Assembly: GCA_036273715.1 (NCBI GenBank)
Contig: DASUHB010000063.1
Coordinates: forward strand, 1-64,000
DNA from: Gemmatimonadaceae bacterium
Lineage (GTDB): Bacteria; Gemmatimonadota; Gemmatimonadetes; Gemmatimonadales; Gemmatimonadaceae
Reading direction: 5' to 3'
Length of the DNA: 64,000 bases
Every line of letters begins with the position of its first letter. Position 1 is the stretch's first letter. Below the pieces are notes generated by a model. It did not search any database. It was not told the DNA's origin and was given only the letters and a program-made list of their open reading frames with translations. Of this stretch, positions 9,093 to 16,359 are shown one piece after another. The position numbers and the translations under genes were made by a program.

Positions 9093-10643
9093 TCAGCCCG
9101 CGCGAACCCGGTCGCCTAACCGCGCGACCCGCCGGAACACACCCATGTACCGCCAGTGCGGCCGCGGCAGGCGCAGCAGCGACGCCAGCCGCGTCAAGTA
9201 CGGCAGGATCGCCGAGCGGGAGTCGGCCGAGAACATGAACCGCGGATGACGCGCCGCCACCTGGCGCAGCCGCGCCACCGTCGCCTCGATCGACATCGCA
9301 CTCGAGAAGTAGAACCGCGGCACCAGCAGCGCGTCGCCGTGCTCCACCACGCCCTCGTCGAGCGCGATGCGATGCAGCGTCGTCCCCGGATACACGCGCA
9401 GCCCGACGGTGACGTACACGGCGTCGCCCCGCTCGAGCCGCTCCGTGGCGAACGCCAGCGTTTCGTTGAGCGTCTGCATCGTCTCGCCCGGACCGCCCAC
9501 GAGAAAAATCCAGAGGACGCCGATGCCGGCGCGCTCCACCTGGCCCGCGACCTCTCGCACGCGCGCCGCGTCGAAGCCCTTCTCCAGGCGCTCGAGCACG
9601 CGATCGCTCGCGCTCTCGGCCGTGATGCCTAACCAGCGGAATCCCGCCGTATGCATCGTACCGAGCAGGTACGGCGGCACCGCGGCCGGCGTGAAGTTGG
9701 TCGTGTCGAGCCGCACCTTGAGCGGCCGCCGCGTGATCGCTTCGCAGATCGCCGCCGCGTGGCGGGGCGGGGCATTGAACGTCGAATCCACGAACTCGAA
9801 ATGATGCACGCCCGCGTCGCGAACCAGCTCGTCCATTTCATCCACGACGTGCTCGGGATCGCGCAGGCGATAGCCCCACCCCTCCACGTTGAGGTACGTG
9901 CAGTAGATGCACTTGAACACGCACCCGCGCTTGGTCTGGATGGGCACCGTCCCGCCGCGCCGCTCGTACTTCGCGAGGTCGAGCCACCGATGCATGCGAG
10001 CGGCGGGGAAGGCATCGACGTCGGGATCGCCACCCGGCGGCGTGACGATCGTCGCCGACTGGTCGCGGTGCACGACGCCAGGAATCCCCGCCGGATCGCG
10101 GCCGGCCGAGAGCGCGTCGAGCAATGCCGTCGTGGCGCGCTCACCGTCGCCGGCCACCGCGTAGTCCACGCCTAACTCATCGAACAGCGACGCCGGTGCG
10201 ACGCCGAACGCGGCGCCGCCGGCGATGATCCGGGCCCCGGGCGCGGCCTCGCGCAACGTGCGCAGCACGGCCGCCGCCTCGGGCGTGTAGTGCTCGAGCG
10301 CGATCAGGTCGCTGTTGTCGATGTTGCGGACCGAGACGCCGATGACATCCGGCTGGAACGTCGTGGCGGCGGCGCGGGCGGCGGCATGGGGATCGGAGGC
10401 AAAACAAAGATCCGCCACCCGCACCGTGTATCCTGCCTGGTCCAACGCCGACGCCACACACGCCACACCGTTAGGCACGACGGGCATCGGCTGCCGCTCG
10501 CGGTTGGTGCTCACGAGGAGCACCCTCGGACGCGTGGCCGGCGAAGCCGCCGGCCGTCGGTCGCGCGCTACCGGCGCGGACGAGGGAGCGTCGTCACCCT
10601 GTTCGCACGAACTCCGTTTGGCCGAGTAAGAGTGTGCTGCCAT
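9093..10643 (-). CDS. B12-binding-domain radical SAM protein
   Basis: Up to 516 aa. The N-terminal half has a cobalamin-binding-like Rossmann domain (PRVLLVSTNRE, GVACVASALDQAGYTVRVADL, ARIIAGGAAFGVAP). The radical SAM core carries the cluster motif CxxxCxxC in KRGCVFKCIYC, and the SAM-binding stretch follows as HFEFVDSTFN and LGITAESASDRVLERLEKG. BchE, HpnP-type methylases and many natural-product methylases or cyclases share this layout. The start is uncertain: ATG 10643 adds about 40 unconserved residues and overlaps the upstream lipoprotein gene by 50 nt, while GTG 10523 starts right at VLLVSTN. It is the first gene of the coupled operon running down to 4880. Confidence 0.88.
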   Translation of the reverse strand: MAAHSYSAKRSSCEQGDDAPSSAPVARDRRPAASPATRPRVLLVSTNRERQPMPVVPNGVACVASALDQAGYTVRVADLCFASDPHAAARAAATTFQPDVIGVSVRNIDNSDLIALEHYTPEAAAVLRTLREAAPGARIIAGGAAFGVAPASLFDELGVDYAVAGDGERATTALLDALSAGRDPAGIPGVVHRDQSATIVTPPGGDPDVDAFPAARMHRWLDLAKYERRGGTVPIQTKRGCVFKCIYCTYLNVEGWGYRLRDPEHVVDEMDELVRDAGVHHFEFVDSTFNAPPRHAAAICEAITRRPLKVRLDTTNFTPAAVPPYLLGTMHTAGFRWLGITAESASDRVLERLEKGFDAARVREVAGQVERAGIGVLWIFLVGGPGETMQTLNETLAFATERLERGDAVYVTVGLRVYPGTTLHRIALDEGVVEHGDALLVPRFYFSSAMSIEATVARLRQVAARHPRFMFSADSRSAILPYLTRLASLLRLPRPHWRYMGVFRRVARLGDRVRAG

Positions 10644-11115
10644 TGATGACGTACGTGAACTGCTCCGTGCCCGGGTTCGGCGCCTGGAACGTGATCGACA
10701 CCGTGCTGCCGTCGGCCGTCCACGTGCCGTTCGAGATCGTCGTGTCCGACACGCTCGTCGTGATGTCGAACGTTATCACCGTCCGCGATGCCGTGCCGTC
10801 TGCGTTGAATTGCCAGATCGTCTGCTGGTTGGTCGGATCGCCGGCCACCGTGTCGACGATCGTCTCCGACCACGACCCGACAAGGTTGCTGTCGAGCTGT
10901 CCGCCGCCACCGCCGCCGCCGCCCACCCCGTTGTTGAAGCCGCCGTTGTTGAAATACTGCGGCGTAGTCGTGTCGATGCACGCCACCGCCACCACCGCCA
11001 GCGCGACGACCGCGGCTCGCGCGAACGCCGCCCTTATCGAGCGCCGGCCAGGACCAGCGCCACCGCCGCTCCCGTTAGACCCGCCAGCAGATTCACCCCG
11101 TCGTTGTCCAACCAT
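10594..11115 (-). CDS. Putative lipoprotein, lipocalin-like, glycine-rich linker
   Basis: A secreted small protein of unknown role. A hydrophobic stretch AAVVALAVVAVAC ends in a lipobox cysteine (ACID), then comes an asparagine/glycine-rich linker with a run of eight glycines (about 10908-10925). The C-terminal domain (LVGSWSETIVDT, WQFNADGTASRTV, NGTWTADGSTVSITF, FTYVINGSTLLLGQTEF) is built from short strands and resembles lipocalin-like DUF4488/DUF5004 proteins. No good start codon lies just before the signal: the nearest in-frame ATG is 11115, which gives a long N-region and overlaps DUF92. The start is therefore doubtful. The 3' end overlaps the longest form of the radical SAM gene. Confidence 0.6.
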   Translation of the reverse strand: MVGQRRGESAGGSNGSGGGAGPGRRSIRAAFARAAVVALAVVAVACIDTTTPQYFNNGGFNNGVGGGGGGGGQLDSNLVGSWSETIVDTVAGDPTNQQTIWQFNADGTASRTVITFDITTSVSDTTISNGTWTADGSTVSITFQAPNPGTEQFTYVINGSTLLLGQTEFVRTG

Positions 11116-11822
11116 GGAATGCCTCCGATCCGTTGCGTGGCGTCGCCGCAGGTGTGCACAGGCCGTTCGGTGAGCACGCCGCATCGCGTGCATCTCCGTC
11201 GAGACTGCAGGGCAGCGCCGGCGAGCGAATCCGCCAACGCACCCGCTATTCCGCCTGCGGCCGCGGCGACCGCAACGTGTGGTGGCCAGTGCACGAGCCA
11301 CGCCATGACCCCGACGAATACCCCCCCGGCGACGCTTGCGAGGAGGCCGACGATCGTGACGCCGCCGGAAGTTCCAGCAGCGACCCGCCGCCACGTCGTG
11401 ATCAATCGTGGGGATCGGGACGAAAGTGTTCCCACCTCCGTACCCCATGTATCCGCCGAAGCGGCTGCAAGTGCCCCACCACCGATCGCCATCCAGGCCA
11501 TGACCGGAACCACGAGGTAGGCAAGCGCTGCAAGGGCGAACAGCCCCCCGTTGGCCAGCACCTGCACCGCGTCCCGAGTTCCGCCTTTGGCGACGACGGA
11601 TTCAGTGCGGCGCAACGTGTTTTCGCGTTGGGCGCGCGAAAGCGCGGTGCCGGTCACAAAGAAAGCAAAAAGAAGGACCCCCCACGACCAACCGGCGGCG
11701 AGCGCTGCCGTTCCGACGATCGCACCCGCGACCGCGCCACTCGGCGACAGAGCACGCACGCGCCACGCGATCAGCGAGATCGCGCACGCCAGTGCGAATC
11801 CGATCAGCGCGCGTGCAATCAC
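11034..11822 (-). CDS. DUF92 family membrane protein
   Basis: A 262-aa integral membrane protein with about six hydrophobic segments. Characteristic DUF92/TMEM19 features are GAVAGAIVGTAALAAGWSWGVLLFAFFVTGTALSR near the start, ASADTWGTEVG (conserved acidic motif), TSGGVT and GALADSLAGAALQ. A cysteine pair (RRRCTRCG) and a later HTC may form a small metal or disulfide site. Some family members are linked to phytol/farnesol kinase activity in chloroplasts, but in bacteria the function is not settled. GTG 11822 overlaps the stop of the zinc-finger gene as GTGA. Confidence 0.85.
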   Translation of the reverse strand: MIARALIGFALACAISLIAWRVRALSPSGAVAGAIVGTAALAAGWSWGVLLFAFFVTGTALSRAQRENTLRRTESVVAKGGTRDAVQVLANGGLFALAALAYLVVPVMAWMAIGGGALAAASADTWGTEVGTLSSRSPRLITTWRRVAAGTSGGVTIVGLLASVAGGVFVGVMAWLVHWPPHVAVAAAAGGIAGALADSLAGAALQSRRRCTRCGVLTERPVHTCGDATQRIGGIPWLDNDGVNLLAGLTGAAVALVLAGAR

Positions 11823-12100
11823 TCCAACGGGCGCGACGCTTCCTCGTCGATCAGCATTTGCATGATGCGGCGCCGCAGGGCGGGAGGTGCCTTCGCAATC
11901 GTGGCGCGCCGTTCCATGAAGCGAAGAAAAACCTGCTCGTGACGGAAATGCGGAAAGCACTTGCGGCAAAACGCCAAGTGGTCGCGAATCTGCAACTCGA
12001 CTTCCGTCGTCAGCTCACCGTCGAGGTACTCGTAGATTCGCTCGAGAACCTCGGTACAGGTCATATGAGACCGATCGTCTGCGTGTGGGTTGGTGCTCAT
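11819..12100 (-). CDS. Anti-sigma factor-like zinc-finger (zf-HC2/ZAS) protein
   Basis: A 93-aa soluble protein with an N-terminal cysteine (MTCTEVLERIYEYLDGELT) and the HxxxCxxC site in HLAFCRKCF. This is the pattern of RsrA/ChrR-type anti-sigma zinc domains, which bind an ECF sigma factor and may sense oxidation or ligands. There is no membrane segment and no sigma-factor gene next to it, so it is an orphan in this window. It is followed by the DUF92 gene with a 4-nt overlap. The start at ATG 12100 is supported by similarity from the first cysteine onward. Two stem-loops lie just upstream. Confidence 0.82.
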   Translation of the reverse strand: MSTNPHADDRSHMTCTEVLERIYEYLDGELTTEVELQIRDHLAFCRKCFPHFRHEQVFLRFMERRATIAKAPPALRRRIMQMLIDEEASRPLE

Positions 12101-12131
12101 GCCGCTCTCGATTATAGGACCCCAGGCCCTC

Positions 12132-12185
12132 GTTGGTGAGTACTGTGCACCAACGCCTGGCGTTGCGCTCGAGCGGCGCAACGCC
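12132..12185. promoter_or_regulatory. Two tandem stem-loops in the divergent intergenic region 12101-12336
   Basis: The 236-nt gap between the divergent zinc-finger gene and the V4R gene holds two adjacent inverted repeats. The first pairs GTTGGTG (12132-12138) with CACCAAC (12148-12154), the second pairs GGCGTTGCG (12159-12167) with CGCAACGCC (12177-12185); each has a 9-nt loop. They could be operators or a structured leader of the zinc-finger gene. There is no T-run, so they are not good terminators. The rest of the gap contains a TTGAAC hexamer near 12274 that could be part of the plus-strand promoter; nothing else is clear. Confidence 0.4.
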
Positions 12186-12336
12186 CCGCTTCGCGACGTG
12201 TGTGCGTCGGACGCAATCCGATCGATCGTTCCGATGTTGAAGCATTCGACGGCGAGATCGGTTCCCAAAAAATCTTGAACCCCCCTCTCGCGCCGGTTAC
12301 CTTGGGTGCTGCCTTTCAGCGTTCCCGCCCCTGCAA

Positions 12337-12990
12337 ATGCCTACAACGGTCGACGCGCTTCTCCCGCTGAGCTTTCTCGAGGCGGTCCGCAGCGTGGACA
12401 GCCCCGACGACGATCTCGACGCGGAGCTCGTCCCCGAACTTCGAAATAAACGCCTCGGCTTGAGTGAAACCGTGTACGCGCAGATCCAGCGCTTCACGGA
12501 CGCCGCAAAAAAGCACCAGCGCACCGAATACGATGAGACGGTGGGTATCGCCAAGCTGCTTGGCCGGAGGCCGGACGCCGAAGCGGTATTTCGAGCGGCC
12601 GGCCGCTATCTGGCCGCCCAGACGTATCAGTCGATCGCGTCGCCGTCTCGTTCACTCATTGCCTCGCTGCCGTCGTTGCTCGCGCGACCGATCGCGCTGC
12701 GACAGACGCAGCGCATTGCAGGGAAGTACCTCAATGGTTCGGTGCGGCGTCACGGCTCGTTTCTGATGCTCGAGGTGCCGAAGTCGGCGACCGTCGACGT
12801 GCCGCCGCGCGGCGTCGGATGTGCATACTACGAATCGTTCTTTCACGAGCTGCTCCGCCTCCTGGGCGCGAGCGGCGGGTCGGTGGATCACGTCCGGTGC
12901 GCGGCGCGCGGCGAAGGCACGTGCGAGTGGCGGGCCGAATGGCGCTCGATTCACCGCGACGACGCCGCCACCAACGCCGGTGCCGCGTGA
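12337..12990 (+). CDS. V4R (4-vinyl reductase) domain protein
   Basis: A 217-aa protein. The N-terminal half is helical and charged. The C-terminal half matches the V4R small-ligand-binding domain: GCAYYESFFHELLRLLGA followed by CAARGEGTCEWRAEWRS, where the two cysteines in the C-x6-C arrangement are typical. V4R domains bind small hydrocarbons or regulators and often sit in signalling proteins. It has no attached output domain here. It lies alone on the plus strand, divergent from the anti-sigma-like gene and 32 nt before an M24 peptidase. The N-terminal half is unrecognised. A GTTAGGC copy lies in the short gap after it (12999). Confidence 0.65.
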   Translation: MPTTVDALLPLSFLEAVRSVDSPDDDLDAELVPELRNKRLGLSETVYAQIQRFTDAAKKHQRTEYDETVGIAKLLGRRPDAEAVFRAAGRYLAAQTYQSIASPSRSLIASLPSLLARPIALRQTQRIAGKYLNGSVRRHGSFLMLEVPKSATVDVPPRGVGCAYYESFFHELLRLLGASGGSVDHVRCAARGEGTCEWRAEWRSIHRDDAATNAGAA

Positions 12991-13022
12991 CGCGGTCCGC
13001 CTAACTCTCAAACGACGACATC

Positions 13023-14201
13023 ATGCTGACGAAGGAGACGCTGCCCGATGTGCAACGGGCGCTCAAGGACGCCGGAGTGGATGGTTGGCTGTTGTTCGAT
13101 TTTCAGGGCATGAACCCGGTCGCCGGCGGCGTTCTCGGACTCAAGGGCATGATGACGCGCCGCATCTTCGCGTACATCCCGCGTGACGGCAATCCGGTCG
13201 CGGTCACCCACGCGATAGAGCAAGGGCCGTGGCGGGACTGGCCCGCCGAGTGGGGTCGCGAGCGATACAGCTCGTGGCGCTCGCTCGAACAGGCGATCGC
13301 GTCGCTCGTCCGCGGCAAACGCGTCGCGATGGAGTATTCGCCGGGCGACGCGGTGCCGTATGTCGACCGCGTTCCGGCGGGCGTGCTCGACCTCGTGCGC
13401 GCGGCGGGCGGCGATGTGGTGCCGTCGGCCGAGCTGGTCACGCGCTTCTACGCGTTGTGGACGCCGGAACAACTGCAATCGCACGAGCGCGCGGCCGAGA
13501 TCGTGGCGACGGTGGGACGCAATGCCATCGCCGAGGCCGGCCGCCGCATCGGCGCCGGACAGGCGATCACCGAGCACGAGCTGCAGCGCTGGATCGTCGA
13601 GCAGTTCCAGCGCGCCCACCTGGAGTTCGACCATCCGGCCATCGTGGCGGCCGGGCCTAACGCGGCCAATCCACACTATGCGCCGTCGGCCAGCCGGCCG
13701 CGCACCATCCGGCCTGGCGAGCTGGTGCTGGTGGACCTCTGGGCCAGGGAGCGCGGCGGCATCTTCGCCGACCAGACGTGGATGGGGGCCATCGGCGCGC
13801 CGAGCACGCGCGCGGTCACTGTATGGGAAGCGGTGCGCGACGCGCGCGACGCGGCGATCGCGATCGTGCGGGAGCGCGCGTTAGGCGGCGAACCGATTCG
13901 CGGCGCCGATGTGGACGACGCGGCGCGGGGCGTGATCACCGCGCGCGGGTTCGGCCAGTACTTCACCCACCGCACGGGACATTCGATCGACGCGATCCAG
14001 CTGCACGGCTCGGGGCCGCACATCGACAACTTCGAGACACGCGAGGAGCGGCGGCTCATTCCGGGCGTGGCGTTCTCGATCGAGCCCGGTATCTACATCG
14101 CCGGCGAAATCGGCGTGCGCAGCGAAGTCAACGCGCACATCGGCGACACGGCAGTGACGATCACGCCGCGCGAGTACCAACGCGACCTGATCGTCGTCTG
14201 A
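13023..14201 (+). CDS. Xaa-Pro aminopeptidase-like M24 metallopeptidase
   Basis: A 392-aa cytosolic creatinase/prolidase-fold peptidase. An N-terminal creatinase domain (about residues 1-150) precedes the pita-bread domain with the five metal ligands in the usual order: two Asp in LVDLWARERGGIFADQTW, His in HRTGHSID, Glu in FSIEPGIYI and Glu in VRSEVNAHIGD. The family cleaves N-terminal residues next to proline; the exact substrate is open. It has no signal peptide, unlike the second M24 enzyme at 52351. Start ATG 13023. The stop codon region touches the next permease gene. Confidence 0.92.
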   Translation: MLTKETLPDVQRALKDAGVDGWLLFDFQGMNPVAGGVLGLKGMMTRRIFAYIPRDGNPVAVTHAIEQGPWRDWPAEWGRERYSSWRSLEQAIASLVRGKRVAMEYSPGDAVPYVDRVPAGVLDLVRAAGGDVVPSAELVTRFYALWTPEQLQSHERAAEIVATVGRNAIAEAGRRIGAGQAITEHELQRWIVEQFQRAHLEFDHPAIVAAGPNAANPHYAPSASRPRTIRPGELVLVDLWARERGGIFADQTWMGAIGAPSTRAVTVWEAVRDARDAAIAIVRERALGGEPIRGADVDDAARGVITARGFGQYFTHRTGHSIDAIQLHGSGPHIDNFETREERRLIPGVAFSIEPGIYIAGEIGVRSEVNAHIGDTAVTITPREYQRDLIVV

Positions 14202-15547
14202 GGCCGGCCGCGTCCAGCCCGGCGGACGTCGCGGCGTCCGGGCTGCGGCGGGAGCTCGGCGTCTTCTCGGCCGCGATGCTGGTCGTCGGCGGCATCATCG
14301 GCAGCGGCATTTTCTTCACGCCGTCCGAGACGGCCAAGGAGCTGCCGACGGCGGGATGGGTGCTGCTGGTGTGGGCGTTAGGCGGAGTCGTCGCCTTCGC
14401 CGGCGCGCTCACCTACGCCGAGCTCGGGGCGCTGATCCCGGACGCCGGCGGCGCCTACGTCTACATCCGCGAGGCATTCGGCGCGCTGCCGGCGTTTCTC
14501 TACGGCTGGATGTCGCTGCTGCTCATCGCATCGGGCGCCATTGCCGCGGTGGCCGTCGGATTCGCGGGGTACGTGGCGCACTTCACTCCGCTGGACGCGG
14601 GCGCGCAGTTAGGCGTGGCCGGCGTCACGATCGCCGGCCTGGCGGCGGTCAACTATCTGGGCGTGAAGCCCGGCGCCGTCGTGCAGAACGTGATGACCGT
14701 CGCCAAGATCGGTGCGTTGGGCATCCTCATCGTGGGCGGCGCGCTGCTCTGGGGGCGGCTCGGATCGCCGCCGCCGGTGGCGCATCCGCCCCCGCCGCGC
14801 TCCACCATCGTGGCCGGACTCGCCGCGGCGTTCGTGCCCGTGCTGTTCACCATCGGCGGATGGCAGCAGATGAATATGGTAGCGGGCGAGATTCGCGATC
14901 CGGGACGGAACATTCCCCGAGCGCTGGCTATCGGGATCGCCATCGTCGTCGTCTGTTACCTGGGCGCCAACGCCGCATACCTGCGCGCGCTCGGTCGGGA
15001 TGGTCTGGCGGCGTCGACAGCCGTCGCCGCGGACACCGCGACGCGCATGTTCGGCCCAGCGGGCGCGACGTTCATCGCCCTCGCGGCAATGATCTCGATC
15101 TTCGGCTTCGTCAACGTCACCATTCTCGCCAATTCGCGCATCGTGTTCGCCATGGCTCGGGACGGATTATTCATCGACGCGGCGGCGCGCGTGCATCCGC
15201 GATTCGGATCGCCGCACGTGGCGATCGTCGTGATGGCCGTGTGGTCGATCGCGCTGCTGGGGTTGAGCGGCGGCAACCTGGGCGCGCTGTTGAGCGGCGT
15301 CGTGTTCGCCGACTGGATCTTTTTCGGGCTCGGCGCGGCGAGCGTGTTCGCGCTGCGGCGCTCGATGCCTGACGCTGAGCGGCCGTATCGGACGCTCGGC
15401 TACCCCGCGGTGCCGGCGTTCTTCGTGCTCGCGGCGGTGGCCGGCATCGTGAGCTCGTTCTACAAGTCGCTGCGGATGTCGCTCCTCGGGAGCGCGCTGG
15501 TGGCCGCGGGGATCGTCGTGTTTTTGGTGCTGCGGAGGCGGCGGTGA
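14198..15547 (+). CDS. APC-family amino acid permease, non-AUG start
   Basis: An inner-membrane transporter of about 449 aa with some 12 hydrophobic segments. The TM1 unwound motif is VVGGIIGSGIFFTPSE, followed by ELGALIPDAGGAYVYIREAFG and the later RIVFAMARDGLF, all diagnostic of the LAT/cationic branch of APC transporters. The start is a problem: the first in-frame ATG (14276) would cut into TM1. The likely start is CTG 14198, which overlaps the peptidase stop as CTGA and gives a leader of about 25 residues, but this is inferred. Two other APC permeases follow at 20822 and 22233, so amino-acid uptake is a theme here. Confidence 0.85.
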   Translation: MRPAASSPADVAASGLRRELGVFSAAMLVVGGIIGSGIFFTPSETAKELPTAGWVLLVWALGGVVAFAGALTYAELGALIPDAGGAYVYIREAFGALPAFLYGWMSLLLIASGAIAAVAVGFAGYVAHFTPLDAGAQLGVAGVTIAGLAAVNYLGVKPGAVVQNVMTVAKIGALGILIVGGALLWGRLGSPPPVAHPPPPRSTIVAGLAAAFVPVLFTIGGWQQMNMVAGEIRDPGRNIPRALAIGIAIVVVCYLGANAAYLRALGRDGLAASTAVAADTATRMFGPAGATFIALAAMISIFGFVNVTILANSRIVFAMARDGLFIDAAARVHPRFGSPHVAIVVMAVWSIALLGLSGGNLGALLSGVVFADWIFFGLGAASVFALRRSMPDAERPYRTLGYPAVPAFFVLAAVAGIVSSFYKSLRMSLLGSALVAAGIVVFLVLRRRR

Positions 15548-16332
15548 GGCGGCCGCTGGCGGTGTGCCTGGCCGTGTGCGTTGCGTTAGGATGCGACGCC
15601 GAGGGGCAGCGCGCGCCGCACGCGATGCCCGCGCCGGGCGTGCGAGCGGCGTCGGCGCCGCCGCAGGAGGACTCCGCGTATCGCGTGGCGCCGGTCGCCG
15701 ACGGCGGACGCATCGCCGGCCGCGTGCTGGTGCGCGGCCGCGTGCGGCGCGACAGCACGATCGCGACGGTGCCGGACACCGGCTGGTGTCGCGCCTCTCG
15801 CCGCGTGACGTTGGTCGAAGGCAGCGGCGATCGCGTCGCCGGGGCGGTGGTCTGGCTCGAGAACGTCCACGCCGGGAAGCCGCTCCCGGTCCTCCGGCGC
15901 TACGATCTCAGCACCCGGCACTGCGAGGCGCGCCCGATGACACAGGCCGCGATCGCGGGCGGCATGCTCGACGTGCAGAGTCTCGATCCGCTCGGGCACC
16001 GGACGCGGTTCACGCGCGCGGGGAGCACGATCGACATCGTCGACGAGAGCGATGCCGGCCAGGTGGTGCCGACGGCGGCGGTGCTGGCGCACCCGGGCCT
16101 GGTGACCGTGCGCTGCGACGTGCACCCGGGCACGCGCGCGTGGATCCGCGTGTTCGACCACCCGTATTTCACGGTGACGTCGCGCGACGGCGGATTCACG
16201 ATCGACTCGGTGCCGCCCGGCACCTACACGCTGGCGGTGTGGCAGCCGTCGTTAGGCGAGCGGGACACGACCATCCGCGTTGCGCCGCGCCAGGCGGTCG
16301 CGGCCGCCATCGCGTTCCCCGCGGCGCCGTAA
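15544..16332 (+). CDS. Secreted lipoprotein with carboxypeptidase-regulatory-like C-terminal domain
   Basis: A 262-aa exported protein. The signal ends in a lipobox-like VALGC. The body includes VRCDVHPGTRAWIRVFDHPYF, similar to cupredoxin/plastocyanin-like proteins that follow copper or methylamine genes, and the C-terminus GGFTIDSVPPGTYTLAVW is a typical carboxypeptidase-D regulatory-like beta sandwich. No catalytic motif is seen, so it is probably a binding or structural protein of the cell surface. GTG 15544 overlaps the permease stop as GTGA. A GTTAGGC copy is near the end (16250). Precise function unknown. Confidence 0.75.
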   Translation: MRRPLAVCLAVCVALGCDAEGQRAPHAMPAPGVRAASAPPQEDSAYRVAPVADGGRIAGRVLVRGRVRRDSTIATVPDTGWCRASRRVTLVEGSGDRVAGAVVWLENVHAGKPLPVLRRYDLSTRHCEARPMTQAAIAGGMLDVQSLDPLGHRTRFTRAGSTIDIVDESDAGQVVPTAAVLAHPGLVTVRCDVHPGTRAWIRVFDHPYFTVTSRDGGFTIDSVPPGTYTLAVWQPSLGERDTTIRVAPRQAVAAAIAFPAAP

Positions 16333-16359
16333 TTTGCCGGTAGGCGCGGCCCCGCGGCG

